Shown here in pieces: positions 41,374-51,193 of a stretch of 64,000 bases of DNA (within the stretch, counting starts at the first letter, position 1; each line of letters starts with the position of its first letter). The stretch is taken from contig NZ_JARKMY010000001.1 in assembly GCF_029360725.1 (NCBI RefSeq), forward strand, positions 434,001 through 498,000, given 5' to 3'. Origin of the DNA: Chryseolinea sp. H1M3-3. GTDB taxonomy: Bacteria > Bacteroidota > Bacteroidia > Cytophagales > Cyclobacteriaceae. The translations under genes were made by a program, and so were the position numbers. The notes below the pieces were generated by a model. It had not been told where the DNA came from, made no database searches, and saw nothing but the letters and a program-made list of their open reading frames with translations.

Positions 41374-42810
41374 ATGAAGCGGTCAATTTTGATTTCAATA
41401 ATAGTCTTGGCTACGTGCATAGGCAGTATCTTTGGCTCTATCATTACAGTAAAATTCCTGGATATATATACCAGCAATTACCAATCAATTGAGGCAAGAC
41501 AACAATCTGTCTTTACGCGTTACTCCGCTGACACATCTTATCAGGTTCCAAAAGACCTTAACTTTTTAAATACTGCTGGGCGGGTCACGCCTTCGGTGGT
41601 TCACATCCGTACTTCTTATGGACCTGGCGAATTCAGTGTTAATCCACTTGAGTTCTCATTAGAGTCACCTTCCCGGTCATCGGGTTCAGGCGTTATCATT
41701 TCGGATGATGGTTACATTGTGACGAATAACCATGTGATAGAAGATGCCAGTAGCATCGAAGTTGTGATGACAAACAACCAACGCTTCTATGCAAAACTCA
41801 TTGGCTCGGATCCAACAACTGATTTGGCTTTATTAAAAGTAAGAGCGAGGAATTTACCTTTCCTGAAATATGGCGACTCAGACAAAATTATTCCAGGCGA
41901 ATGGGTACTCGCTGTGGGTAATCCTTTTGATCTGAACTCTACAGTTACCGCCGGTATCGTGAGCGCCAAGGCGAGAAACATCGGAATTCTCCGGGACCGT
42001 AATAATTTACAAGTTGAAGCTTTTATTCAAACCGATGCTGCTGTAAATCCCGGCAATAGTGGTGGTGCCCTGGTAAATCTTAGAGGGGAACTGATCGGAA
42101 TTAATTCTGCTATTGCAACTTCTTCCGGAAGTTATCAGGGATACTCTTTTGCAATTCCTGTAAGCCTGGTTAAAAAGGTAATGGATGATTTACTTGAACT
42201 TGGTCAGGTTCAACGAGGCATGTTAGGAATTCAAATTACCGATGTCAATGCCGCCATTGCAGAGGAATTAGATCTCCAGATAAGTCAGGGAGTTTTGATT
42301 AACAGGGTAAATACGGGAAGTGCTGCAGAACAATCAGGCCTACTGCGTGGTGATGTTATTATCGGCATCAATGGACATCGTGTAAGCTCGGTCTCAGAAC
42401 TGCAGGAATGGGTAGCACGAAACAGACCAGGCAAAGAGATTGAAGTGAGTTATATTCGAAACGGAAGCCAACATGAGGTGAAAGCAAGACTCCGAAACAG
42501 CGAGGGAAATGAGAAAGTGGCTAAGAAAGAAATAAAATATGACTTGAATGGCGTAGAAGTAGAAGATGTCCCTTATAAAGAACTTGCAAAGTTACAGGTA
42601 GAAGGTGGTGTTCGAGTGAAAGAACCAATCGCAGGGAAGTGGAAAGAGGCAGGCATTAAAAAAGGATTTCTCATCACCTACATAGATAAAGTTCCTGTCG
42701 ACAATGTTGAAGATCTGAATCGGATCTTAGACTTTAAAAAAGGTGGAATATTAATCGAAGGAATATATTCAGACGGAAAAAAAGGTACGTATGGTGTGGA
42801 ATGGCGCTAA
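41374..42810 (+). CDS. Do/DegQ-family periplasmic serine protease with PDZ domains
   Basis: 478 residues from ATG 41374 (a TTG at 41368 is possible). N-terminal membrane anchor or signal (4-26), trypsin-like domain with His120 ('NNHVIEDA'), Asp150 ('TTDLALLKV') and Ser229 ('NPGNSGGAL'), then one clear PDZ domain ('RGMLGIQITDVN... GVLINRVNTGSAAEQSGLLRGDVIIGI') and a second partial PDZ at the end. Degrades or refolds misfolded envelope proteins. It follows hsp20 after a terminator, another quality-control gene, but the two are not in one operon. Confidence 0.93.
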   Translation: MKRSILISIIVLATCIGSIFGSIITVKFLDIYTSNYQSIEARQQSVFTRYSADTSYQVPKDLNFLNTAGRVTPSVVHIRTSYGPGEFSVNPLEFSLESPSRSSGSGVIISDDGYIVTNNHVIEDASSIEVVMTNNQRFYAKLIGSDPTTDLALLKVRARNLPFLKYGDSDKIIPGEWVLAVGNPFDLNSTVTAGIVSAKARNIGILRDRNNLQVEAFIQTDAAVNPGNSGGALVNLRGELIGINSAIATSSGSYQGYSFAIPVSLVKKVMDDLLELGQVQRGMLGIQITDVNAAIAEELDLQISQGVLINRVNTGSAAEQSGLLRGDVIIGINGHRVSSVSELQEWVARNRPGKEIEVSYIRNGSQHEVKARLRNSEGNEKVAKKEIKYDLNGVEVEDVPYKELAKLQVEGGVRVKEPIAGKWKEAGIKKGFLITYIDKVPVDNVEDLNRILDFKKGGILIEGIYSDGKKGTYGVEWR

Positions 42811-42941
42811 GCTTCTGAATTCCATGCTTCGTGTAGAAGCCATTCCTATTAACTATCACCACAATTACAAACATCATCACTCGATAGGCGCAAGTATATG
42901 CTCGAAACAATTTCTTAGTTTTGCCATCAATAAAAATTCAC

Positions 42942-44483
42942 ATGAAGAATTTTGGTATAAAAGAATCATTGTTCGTATTAGGAGTTGGGAAAACAAATTA
43001 TGGTTCTTCCACCGGGAAACAATGGTTTAAGTCCGGCGCTTCAATAATTGAGTCTTACTCACCGGTGGATGGTAAACACATCGGTTCTATAAATACTACA
43101 AGTGAGGAGACTTTTAATAAAATCGTATCACAATCGCATGCTGCCTTTAAAGAATGGCGACAGTGGACAGCACCACAACGCGGTGAAATTGTTCGGCAAA
43201 TAGGGATAACGTTAAGAGAGCAAAAAGAACCACTGGGCAAACTGGTTTCCTATGAAATGGGGAAGTCTTACCAGGAAGGATTAGGCGAAGTTCAGGAAAT
43301 GATTGATATCTGTGATTTTGCTGTTGGATTATCACGACAACTTCATGGGCTAACGATGCATTCTGAAAGACCGGAGCATCGGATGTATGAACAATGGCAT
43401 CCGCTTGGTGTTGTTGGAATAATCACTGCATTTAATTTTCCGGTTGCTGTTTGGGCATGGAATACAATGATCGCCTGGGTTTGTGGAGATGTTTGCATCT
43501 GGAAGCCTTCTGAAAAAACTCCGCTGTGTGGCATTGCCTGTCAAAAAATTGCAGCAGCCATCTTTGAAAAAAATGGTGTACCCGAAGGGGTTTCATGTCT
43601 TATTAACGGAGATTACACCGTAGGGCAGCAGTTGGCAAAACATGAGGGTGTTGCATTAATCTCAGCAACAGGTTCTGTACGCATGGGCAAAGCCGTTGCA
43701 AGAACAGTAAGTGAAAGATTAGGACGAACACTTTTGGAACTAGGAGGAAATAATGCGATCATTATTTCTGAGCATGCGAATTTAGATATGGCAGTACGTG
43801 GAGCTTTGTTCGGTGCGGTAGGTACAGCTGGCCAACGATGCACGTCCACCAGAAGATTGATTATCCATGAAAATGTTTATGACGCCCTCAAAGAGCGCCT
43901 AGCCAAAGCGTATTCGCATTTAAAAATCGGAAATCCACTCGACCCTGTAAACCATGTAGGCCCATTGATCGATAAACAAGCTGTGAAAAGTTACGAGCAA
44001 GCATTAAAGAAGATAAAAAGCGAAGGAGGCAATTTTGTAGTCAAGGGAGGCGTCGTACAGGGCAAAGGTTACGAGTCAGGTTGCTATGTCAAACCTGCTA
44101 TTGCCGAAGTAAAAAATGAATTCGAAATTGTCCAACAAGAAACATTTGCGCCGATTTTGTATTTAATAAAGTACAAAACTATTGAAGAAGCGATTGAACA
44201 ACAAAATGGCGTCAGGCAAGGGCTATCTTCAGCGATCATGACAAACAATTTACAGGAAGCAGAAAAATTCTTGTCGAGTGCAGGTTCTGATTGTGGTATT
44301 GCAAATGTTAATATTGGAACTTCCGGAGCAGAGATCGGTGGTGCCTTCGGAGGAGAAAAAGAAACCGGAGGAGGACGCGAATCAGGATCTGATGCATGGA
44401 AAGTATATATGAGAAGACAAACAAACACCATTAATTATGGCAATACCCTTCCTTTGGCACAAGGAATAAAATTTGCTATTTAG
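42942..44483 (+). CDS. ALDH7-type aldehyde dehydrogenase (aminoadipate semialdehyde type)
   Basis: 513 residues from ATG 42942. NAD-dependent fold with 'TAFNFPVAVWAWN', 'WKPSEKTPL', 'SATGSVRMGKAVA', general base Glu in 'LELGGNNA', and nucleophile Cys in 'AGQRCTSTRR'. The 'NFPVAVWAWN' and 'GGAFGGEKETGGGRESGSDAWKVYMRRQT' motifs are typical of family 7, whose best-known reaction is oxidation of alpha-aminoadipate semialdehyde in lysine breakdown. It lies 130 bases after the protease gene with no obvious pathway partner nearby. Confidence 0.9.
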   Translation: MKNFGIKESLFVLGVGKTNYGSSTGKQWFKSGASIIESYSPVDGKHIGSINTTSEETFNKIVSQSHAAFKEWRQWTAPQRGEIVRQIGITLREQKEPLGKLVSYEMGKSYQEGLGEVQEMIDICDFAVGLSRQLHGLTMHSERPEHRMYEQWHPLGVVGIITAFNFPVAVWAWNTMIAWVCGDVCIWKPSEKTPLCGIACQKIAAAIFEKNGVPEGVSCLINGDYTVGQQLAKHEGVALISATGSVRMGKAVARTVSERLGRTLLELGGNNAIIISEHANLDMAVRGALFGAVGTAGQRCTSTRRLIIHENVYDALKERLAKAYSHLKIGNPLDPVNHVGPLIDKQAVKSYEQALKKIKSEGGNFVVKGGVVQGKGYESGCYVKPAIAEVKNEFEIVQQETFAPILYLIKYKTIEEAIEQQNGVRQGLSSAIMTNNLQEAEKFLSSAGSDCGIANVNIGTSGAEIGGAFGGEKETGGGRESGSDAWKVYMRRQTNTINYGNTLPLAQGIKFAI

Positions 44484-44542
44484 CAAGTTTGCAATTCAGG
44501 ATCAAAGGCTTATTTTTATACACCATTCACTTTAAAACTACT

Positions 44543-44950
44543 ATGGCCGGAAAAAAGTATCACACCGTTATGCTCATTGATGATAATGAGATTGACAACC
44601 TTATTAACCAGAAGATGATCGAAGCGGCTTCTATTGCTGAAAATATTTATACGCATACGGGTGCTAAAAGTGCCATCGAATTTTTACGTAACATGGAAAA
44701 GCTTGACGTGGCGGATAAAGTTTTACCTGATGTGATCTTCCTGGATATCGATATGCCGCTAATGGATGGATTTCAATTTCTGGATGAATTCGAAAAACTC
44801 ACCAACGTAGCTAAGAAGAAATGTAAGATTGTGATGTTGACGTCCTCAATAAACCCTCAGGATTTTAATCGCTCAAAAAAATACGAGAACGTTAGACTAT
44901 ATCTTAATAAACCGTTGTCGCACGACAGTATCGTTAAATTAGAGATCTAG
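44543..44950 (+). CDS. Single-domain response regulator (CheY-like)
   Basis: 135 residues from ATG 44543; upstream TTG at 44489 gives no domain sequence. Acidic pair 'MLIDDNEID', phosphoacceptor Asp in 'IFLDIDMPLMDG', Thr/Ser in 'VMLTSSI' and Lys in 'YLNKPLS'. No output domain, so it probably acts through protein contact in a phosphorelay. It follows the aldehyde dehydrogenase closely and has no kinase encoded beside it. Confidence 0.88.
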   Translation: MAGKKYHTVMLIDDNEIDNLINQKMIEAASIAENIYTHTGAKSAIEFLRNMEKLDVADKVLPDVIFLDIDMPLMDGFQFLDEFEKLTNVAKKKCKIVMLTSSINPQDFNRSKKYENVRLYLNKPLSHDSIVKLEI

Positions 44951-44994
44951 TCTGGAGGGCTGCTGAAGACCAGTTGCCCCTGCCAATCCAATAC

Positions 44995-46440
44995 TTAAAA
45001 ATCGGTTAGCTGTTCTACGAATTTTTCGTCTAGCTTAATCAGTTTCGTTGGTGCAAAGTAGCTGACGTTTATTGTATTGAGACGGGGTATGACCGCGTTG
45101 ATCTTCTTTGCCTTCTCTTTCTTCGCTTCACTGGTAGCGATTTTCAATATCTTGAGAAAAAGTTGGATGTTCTCGCAACTATCCTTTTCAGATAACCTGA
45201 TTTGCCGCTGAATACTGTTCGATAACTGATTGAACAGTTCAAAGTCTCTCATCAAAGTATACTGCAACGCCAGCAACGATTTAATTTCTAATTGCGCATA
45301 AGGATATTTCTTTAGGCTCACATCATTAAGCAAGCCGTTGATAAGCTTCGCGGCTTCCTCAAATTTACCCACATAATAACAGGAGATTGCCCTGTATACC
45401 ACATAAATAATGTGCTTGGGAATATCCTGCATATCAATCTCGTAATCCAAAAAGATGGATTCGTTTTCAGAGTAAAGTTCTGCTTCCGTTCCAGTTCTTA
45501 AGTGACGTTCGATCTTAGAGATCAAAAATTGTGGGGGGAATGTAAAGGTGGAGTAGTTAACCAACAAGTTTCCGCAAGCATCATTTACTTCTTCGAAATA
45601 CTTTTCTGCTTGCCGGTATACTTTGTAATGGTTATAATATTCGAGTTTCAAGAACTCGAATACAAGATTCATATGGTAATAAATTGAATCGAGATGATAG
45701 CTCTCAAAAATCTTCTGAACTTTATCAAAAATATCTTCCATCGACTCGCCGTCCTGGTGCATATTATCATCGACTTCTACAAAGAGTCTGTGGAAAATAT
45801 ACATACAGCTTTGATAAACATACAACCGATGGCTTTCATAAAGCTTAGCAACATTCTGCATCTCCTTCATGAGCAGGCTAAGGCCGAGTCGTTCTACGTC
45901 ACCCCCATTCAGCATGAAATCTCCATATTTCTTGAAGTAATCTGCTAATAAGTCTTCGGCTTTATCAACGGCTAACATATAAGCCACATGCCTGTTATAT
46001 AACTGAGAGTACTGAAAATAATCGGGTGAATTAATGTTGAGCTTTTTGAGTGACTTATAGATAATGGTTAGTTCATTCGCAAGATCGTAATCAAGAAGTT
46101 CTTTCTCCAGTTTCTTTAACGTAGCAATAGAAATTGCTTTCTTCTTGGTAAACAAAACTTCGTTGATGTTGGCAACTTTACGCAGAACATCGGTACGCGG
46201 ACTTTCCAATTGGCCCATCAGATACTCCTCAATTTTCAGATTGAGCCTGGAACGGAGGGTGTAGTAGGCATTCGCGTTGACGTCAAGCTCTGTCATTATT
46301 TTATTATCGGAGAGCTGACGCTCGCGCAATGATTTTAACAGATAAGCTGACTTCTCTGCATTACTTTCAATGAGAGAATCATAAATTGCCTTGAAGTCTT
46401 TTTCGGAAAGTTGTTTAATGATATTCTTAAGCTTTGCCAT
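44995..46440 (-). CDS. Large helical (TPR-like) hypothetical protein
   Basis: 481 residues, nearly all helix by composition and spacing, with tandem helical hairpins ('AKLYESHRLYVYQSCMYIFHRLF', 'EAAKLINGLLNDVSLKKYPYAQLEI', 'LLALQYTLMRDFELFNQLSNS') in TPR-like style. No signal peptide or TM segment. This type is widespread in Cytophagales as a conserved hypothetical; I know no function. Convergent with the response regulator gene and divergent from the WG-repeat gene. Confidence 0.65.
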   Translation of the reverse strand: MAKLKNIIKQLSEKDFKAIYDSLIESNAEKSAYLLKSLRERQLSDNKIMTELDVNANAYYTLRSRLNLKIEEYLMGQLESPRTDVLRKVANINEVLFTKKKAISIATLKKLEKELLDYDLANELTIIYKSLKKLNINSPDYFQYSQLYNRHVAYMLAVDKAEDLLADYFKKYGDFMLNGGDVERLGLSLLMKEMQNVAKLYESHRLYVYQSCMYIFHRLFVEVDDNMHQDGESMEDIFDKVQKIFESYHLDSIYYHMNLVFEFLKLEYYNHYKVYRQAEKYFEEVNDACGNLLVNYSTFTFPPQFLISKIERHLRTGTEAELYSENESIFLDYEIDMQDIPKHIIYVVYRAISCYYVGKFEEAAKLINGLLNDVSLKKYPYAQLEIKSLLALQYTLMRDFELFNQLSNSIQRQIRLSEKDSCENIQLFLKILKIATSEAKKEKAKKINAVIPRLNTINVSYFAPTKLIKLDEKFVEQLTDF

Positions 46441-46552
46441 GCGTAAAATTTAACAATTGTGAAAATTTACAAAATTTATTACATCATACAACAGCCCTAA
46501 CATCAGTTAAGGCTAAATCTTATTATTCAAGTTTATAGTTTGACTCCACGAC

Positions 46553-49150
46553 ATGAGAGGTTTTCTGTTCGTTTTAAAAATATCTTTCCTTTGCGCCACC
46601 ACTATCATATGTACTTCGGCAGCAGGACAGTCAACTGCTGAACTTGCCCTAAAAAATCTCCAACGTCAAAAATGGCAACGCGCGCATGAGTTGCTAACTA
46701 AGGCCCTGGCCAAAGATAGCCTCAACGTTACGGCAAAATATGTTTTAGCACAATATTTTTTTTCAGAAGCAAACCCGGCCTTTAATCTCGACTCCGCTTA
46801 TGACCAACTGAGGTACGCCATAAATGACTTTCAAAACACCTCCTCCAAGCAACGAGAAAGATTGCGCCGATTCCCTCTTGACTCCGCTCTCCTTATTGAC
46901 TTTCGCGAACAAATTGAGCTGGCTGCTTTCAATCGTACAAACGATATTCAAACATTGGAGGCATGGACAAGGTTTATCAGCCGGTTTACACATTCATCCT
47001 TGTTACATCTCGCGATAGCCTCAAGAGACAGCATAGCGTATCAAGAGGCCGTTCAGATAAATACCTATCAGGGTTTTCAATATTTTTTCGAAAAATACCC
47101 ACACGCCGCCGAGGTACAAAAAGCAAGAACGAAATATGAAAAACTTCTCTTTGAAGCCAAAACATCCGATCAGACACTGTCAAGCTATGAAACATTCGTC
47201 TCCGAGTATCCTCAATCACCTTATCGGCCGCTCGCAGAGAATACCATTTTTGAATATCGAACATCCTCCGGCGAAACGAACGCCTATGTCAAGTTCATTC
47301 GATCATATCCTAAAAGTCCTTTACTAAAGAAAGCTAAAAATATTTTATTTCACCTGATCCCTGAGCACGAGCGTCCACTTAAATGGCCCAGCGATCTTAC
47401 CGATGATTCATTACGTGTCGTCATGAAACTGGAGCAGGCGGTGCTCGCACCGATTTATACAAATAAAAAATTTGGATTTATAGATTCAGAGGGGAATGAG
47501 ATTATCGCCCCTCAGGCAGACTCGATCGACCAAAGTTATTTATGTGGCAATGTTCAGGAAGATATTATTTCACTTCCGCATATGATGGTCGCCAAAAATG
47601 GGGCTTTTGTTTGGAAGAAAAATGCAACCAATATTGATGATATAGGCAGTGGGTTCCTGCTTGTTCGAGTGGGTGACTGTACCACAGTAATTCATAAAAC
47701 GGGATTTGCAGTCGGTGAAAATTGTGTCGATGATGCAAAAATTCTAAATGGAAAATTTCTCGCGACCCAAGAAAACAGACGATGGTCAATTTGGACATTA
47801 ACGGGGCGCTCTTTACTGACAGACGTCGACGAGGTTTTTTTTATAAAAGATGTTCTGACTATTACGAGGAACGATTCAGTTGAACTGATCTTAAGTGAAA
47901 CATTAGCTGCATTACCTTCCCCCGAACGCAGGGGTGTATCATCCGGATACGATGAAGCTCGATCATGGAATAACGAATTGGTTTTTGTTAAAAAAGGTAA
48001 TAGCAGCGGTCTGCTGGATCAATCATTAATTGCATTTATTCCCTTAAAGGAACAAACTTTGACTCCGTTTTATGCAGGTGTGATCGCCACCGATTCCGCC
48101 GGCACCCAAATCCATAATTACGGAGGAAAAAAGTCAGAAATATTTCAACAGGTGCTCTCGAGAGATCCGTGGTTAGCAGTAAAGGATTCTTTATGGAAAT
48201 TCATCGATCCAACGAATATGCAGACGTTACCCCAGGGTTACGATACCATCGTATTTCATGGATTATTTGCTGCAGGTTTTAAAAAAGACAGCGTGCACAT
48301 TTTTTTTTCCATGCATAAGTACAGAAAAGAATTGAAATCCAATTCAATGGAATTTATGCCCGGAGAAGATGCTTCCGGATATTTGATGGTTCGACATGAG
48401 GAGACAAAAACTGTCTTTAATAACGACGGGCAGAAATTGTTCACGGTGACATTTGATAAGATTCAATACGCCGGTGAAGATTTTTTTATCGTTCACAAGA
48501 AAGAAAAGAAAGGTTTGTTAACAGTCACCGGAAAGTTATTACTCCCTGTGGAATATGATGCTATTGGCACGGTCAGCAACGGTCAAGTGTCATTGTTAAA
48601 ATCGATGCAATTCGGTCGTTTTGACTGCAATACCCGGAAGATCATCGCAGCTCAATACAGCAAAAATCCAGTTCCGTATAACAAAAAAATAATCACCGCC
48701 TATAAGGACGGTCAACTCGGCTTCATCGACTGGAACAATAGGTCCTTAAGTAAATTTGAATTCAATGAAATCCAATATTGGAACGATACCACTGCACTGG
48801 TTAAAAAAAATTCGGAGTGGATGCTTTATGAGATTAAGAATAAAAAAATACTGCTGGATAAAATAAAGGACTTTAAATTTATACGAAACACGCTAACAGA
48901 TAAAGTCGCCATTATTTATCAGGATTTCAACCATGGTGTAGTCCATAATCGGAAGGGGACCATCATTCCGACTACGTTTAGTTATATTGTCAATGTAGGC
49001 TCCTCAGACAAGCCGCTTTATTTTACAGAAAAACATGTAACGGAAGCATCTGTGTTTGTTGTCATTTACTATAATGACGAAGGCAAAAAGTTAAGAAAAG
49101 AGATTTATGATCAGGAGGATTACGATAAGATTTACTGCGATGAGCATTGA
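46553..49150 (+). CDS. WG-repeat and TPR-containing secreted protein
   Basis: 865 residues with a signal peptide ('VLKISFLCATTIICTSAAG'). The N-terminal 290 residues have tetratricopeptide-like helices ('ALKNLQRQKWQRAHELLTKAL') and coiled regions; the remainder has WG-type repeats such as 'YTNKKFGFIDSEGNEIIAPQ', 'GLLTVTGKLLLPVEYDAIGTV' and 'KDGQLGFIDWNNRSLSKFEF'. These repeats form beta-rich surface or periplasmic domains in Bacteroidota; ligand unknown. Monocistronic. Confidence 0.8.
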   Translation: MRGFLFVLKISFLCATTIICTSAAGQSTAELALKNLQRQKWQRAHELLTKALAKDSLNVTAKYVLAQYFFSEANPAFNLDSAYDQLRYAINDFQNTSSKQRERLRRFPLDSALLIDFREQIELAAFNRTNDIQTLEAWTRFISRFTHSSLLHLAIASRDSIAYQEAVQINTYQGFQYFFEKYPHAAEVQKARTKYEKLLFEAKTSDQTLSSYETFVSEYPQSPYRPLAENTIFEYRTSSGETNAYVKFIRSYPKSPLLKKAKNILFHLIPEHERPLKWPSDLTDDSLRVVMKLEQAVLAPIYTNKKFGFIDSEGNEIIAPQADSIDQSYLCGNVQEDIISLPHMMVAKNGAFVWKKNATNIDDIGSGFLLVRVGDCTTVIHKTGFAVGENCVDDAKILNGKFLATQENRRWSIWTLTGRSLLTDVDEVFFIKDVLTITRNDSVELILSETLAALPSPERRGVSSGYDEARSWNNELVFVKKGNSSGLLDQSLIAFIPLKEQTLTPFYAGVIATDSAGTQIHNYGGKKSEIFQQVLSRDPWLAVKDSLWKFIDPTNMQTLPQGYDTIVFHGLFAAGFKKDSVHIFFSMHKYRKELKSNSMEFMPGEDASGYLMVRHEETKTVFNNDGQKLFTVTFDKIQYAGEDFFIVHKKEKKGLLTVTGKLLLPVEYDAIGTVSNGQVSLLKSMQFGRFDCNTRKIIAAQYSKNPVPYNKKIITAYKDGQLGFIDWNNRSLSKFEFNEIQYWNDTTALVKKNSEWMLYEIKNKKILLDKIKDFKFIRNTLTDKVAIIYQDFNHGVVHNRKGTIIPTTFSYIVNVGSSDKPLYFTEKHVTEASVFVVIYYNDEGKKLRKEIYDQEDYDKIYCDEH

Positions 49151-49243
49151 GACACGCATTTTCAGAACTTAACAAAAGTTAATTCACACTCATTAATTAA
49201 ATAAAACACAAACATTCATTAATAACTCATTTATATAATAGGT

Positions 49244-49251
49244 TAACTTTG
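49244..49251 (+). promoter_or_regulatory. Candidate Bacteroidota -7 promoter element
   Basis: TAACTTTG matches TAnnTTTG exactly and lies 39 bases before the phosphatase start codon. The upstream -33 TTTG is not clear. It would drive the gene at 49291. Confidence 0.4.
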
Positions 49252-49290
49252 ACTGATCATATTTTTTAACTTGCAAGAGAACATTATATC

Positions 49291-50943
49291 ATGAGAAGAT
49301 CGTCAATATTTATTTTAAGCATGTTGTTGTGTCATGTGCTTTTTGCCCAGCAGCAAAAGCCGGATGCGAAACCCAAACTAGTGGTTGGTATTGTAGTCGA
49401 TCAAATGCGCCAAGAATACCTTTACAGGTTCTATGACAAGTTTAACCAGGGTGGATTTAAGCGGTTGATGAATGATGGGTTCATGCTTAAAAACGGTCAT
49501 TACAACTATGCCCCTACTGTCACAGGCCCGGGTCACGCATCCGTGTACACAGGCACAACGCCAGCCATGCACGGCATTATTGGCAATGAATACTATGATA
49601 AGGTGAGCAAGGACTTCGTCAATTGTGTTGAAGATAGTCTGTTTAAACCTGTGGGAAATGATGCTGCCAACGGACGATTGTCGCCAAGTCGCATGTTGAC
49701 GTCTACGGTTACAGATGAATTGAAATTATTTACTCAAAAACATGCCAAAGTTATCGGCGTTTCGATCAAAGACAGGGGCGCCATTTTACCTGCAGGTCAC
49801 ATGGCCGATGCGGCGTATTGGTACGACTCCAAATCCGGAAAGTTTATTTCCAGCACATATTACATGACCAAACTACCGGACTGGGTAAATAAATTTAATG
49901 CGCAAAACCTCGTGGAAAAATATCTATCACAAGATTGGCAAACGCTTCTACCCATCGAACAATACACCGAAAGTGGTCCGGACGATTCACCTTACGAAAG
50001 GAAGTTTTCAGGAAAGGACCGTGCAACTTTCCCTTATAAGCTCTCACAACTTAAGAGTAAAAATGATAGCTACGGATTACTTACAGCAACGCCATTCAGC
50101 AACGATTATTTAACTCAAATGACATTTGCTGCATTAACCGGCGAGCAAATGGGTAAAGATGGAATCACCGATTTTTTATGCGTCTCATTCTCGGCACCCG
50201 ATGCCATTGGACATTCAGTAGGTCCGAATGCCGTAGAAGTTGAGGATACTTATCTGCGATTAGACAAAAACATAGAAGAGATTTTAAAAAAGCTTGATGT
50301 TGAGGTGGGGCAAGGTAACTATACCGTATTCCTAACAGCAGATCATGCCGTGGCAGATGTACCTCAATTCCTGACAGATAATAAGATGCCGTCAGGTTAT
50401 TTTAGCAATGCTTATTTAAAAGCCAAGCTTGACGAATTTCTTGCAACTTATTATCCCGGTAAATCTTTTATCGAAAACATCAGCAACCATCAGATATTTC
50501 TCAACCACGACGCTTTCAGCCAGGATCCGCGCGCCTCAGGAATGGACATGTACCTGATAACCGAATTGATTGGAAAATACCTGATGTCTATGGAAGGGGT
50601 GGCAAACTATTACACAGAAGCAACACTGCGCCAAGGGAATTATGGCGAAGATGGGATCAAGGGAAAGGTTATTCGCGGCTATCATCCTAAACGATCCGGT
50701 GATATTGCTTTTATCTTAGAATCAGGATGGACTGAATCAGGATCGATTCAGGGAACAACACATGGATCGCCCTATTCCTATGATACTCATGTACCCATTT
50801 TGTTTTATGGCCATGGTGTAAAAAAGGGTTCTTCCACGAGACTGCATTCTATTACGGATATTGCACCAACCATCTCGACAATTCTAAGAATTAAATTTCC
50901 AAGCGGCAGTACCGGCCAACCAGTTGCTGAAATGTTTGAGTGA
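49291..50943 (+). CDS. PafA-type alkaline phosphatase family protein
   Basis: 550 residues. Signal peptide 'SIFILSMLLCHVLFAQ'. Metal-binding 'VVGIVVDQMRQEYLYRF', nucleophile Thr in 'YAPTVTGPGHASVYTG', 'FSAPDAIGHSVGP' and 'FLTADHAVADVPQF' with 'THGSPYSYDTHVPILFYGHG' as the final metal site. This is the PafA group of alkaline phosphatase superfamily enzymes (broad-specificity, periplasmic, two zinc). Phosphate scavenging in the periplasm. Monocistronic; preceded by a TAACTTTG promoter element. Confidence 0.93.
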   Translation: MRRSSIFILSMLLCHVLFAQQQKPDAKPKLVVGIVVDQMRQEYLYRFYDKFNQGGFKRLMNDGFMLKNGHYNYAPTVTGPGHASVYTGTTPAMHGIIGNEYYDKVSKDFVNCVEDSLFKPVGNDAANGRLSPSRMLTSTVTDELKLFTQKHAKVIGVSIKDRGAILPAGHMADAAYWYDSKSGKFISSTYYMTKLPDWVNKFNAQNLVEKYLSQDWQTLLPIEQYTESGPDDSPYERKFSGKDRATFPYKLSQLKSKNDSYGLLTATPFSNDYLTQMTFAALTGEQMGKDGITDFLCVSFSAPDAIGHSVGPNAVEVEDTYLRLDKNIEEILKKLDVEVGQGNYTVFLTADHAVADVPQFLTDNKMPSGYFSNAYLKAKLDEFLATYYPGKSFIENISNHQIFLNHDAFSQDPRASGMDMYLITELIGKYLMSMEGVANYYTEATLRQGNYGEDGIKGKVIRGYHPKRSGDIAFILESGWTESGSIQGTTHGSPYSYDTHVPILFYGHGVKKGSSTRLHSITDIAPTISTILRIKFPSGSTGQPVAEMFE

Positions 50944-51193
50944 TTACAACGCTTAGGATACCCCTTGAAAGCAGGATAATGCCTCGAATAAACAAATATG
51001 CAGGTCAACTTGGTCCTCAAATCCGTTGTTTTAGGTTTTTACTTAAAGAAATCGTTATATTTATAAAGGAGCCCGCCAAAATGTTGGTATCATTTGCTAT
51101 CGCATTTTATCATCAATGCAGAGTTACTTACTGAAAAATATTTAAGTCTCCACCGGAAAAAATTACTGGTGATCATGTCAAAAATGTTGGGTT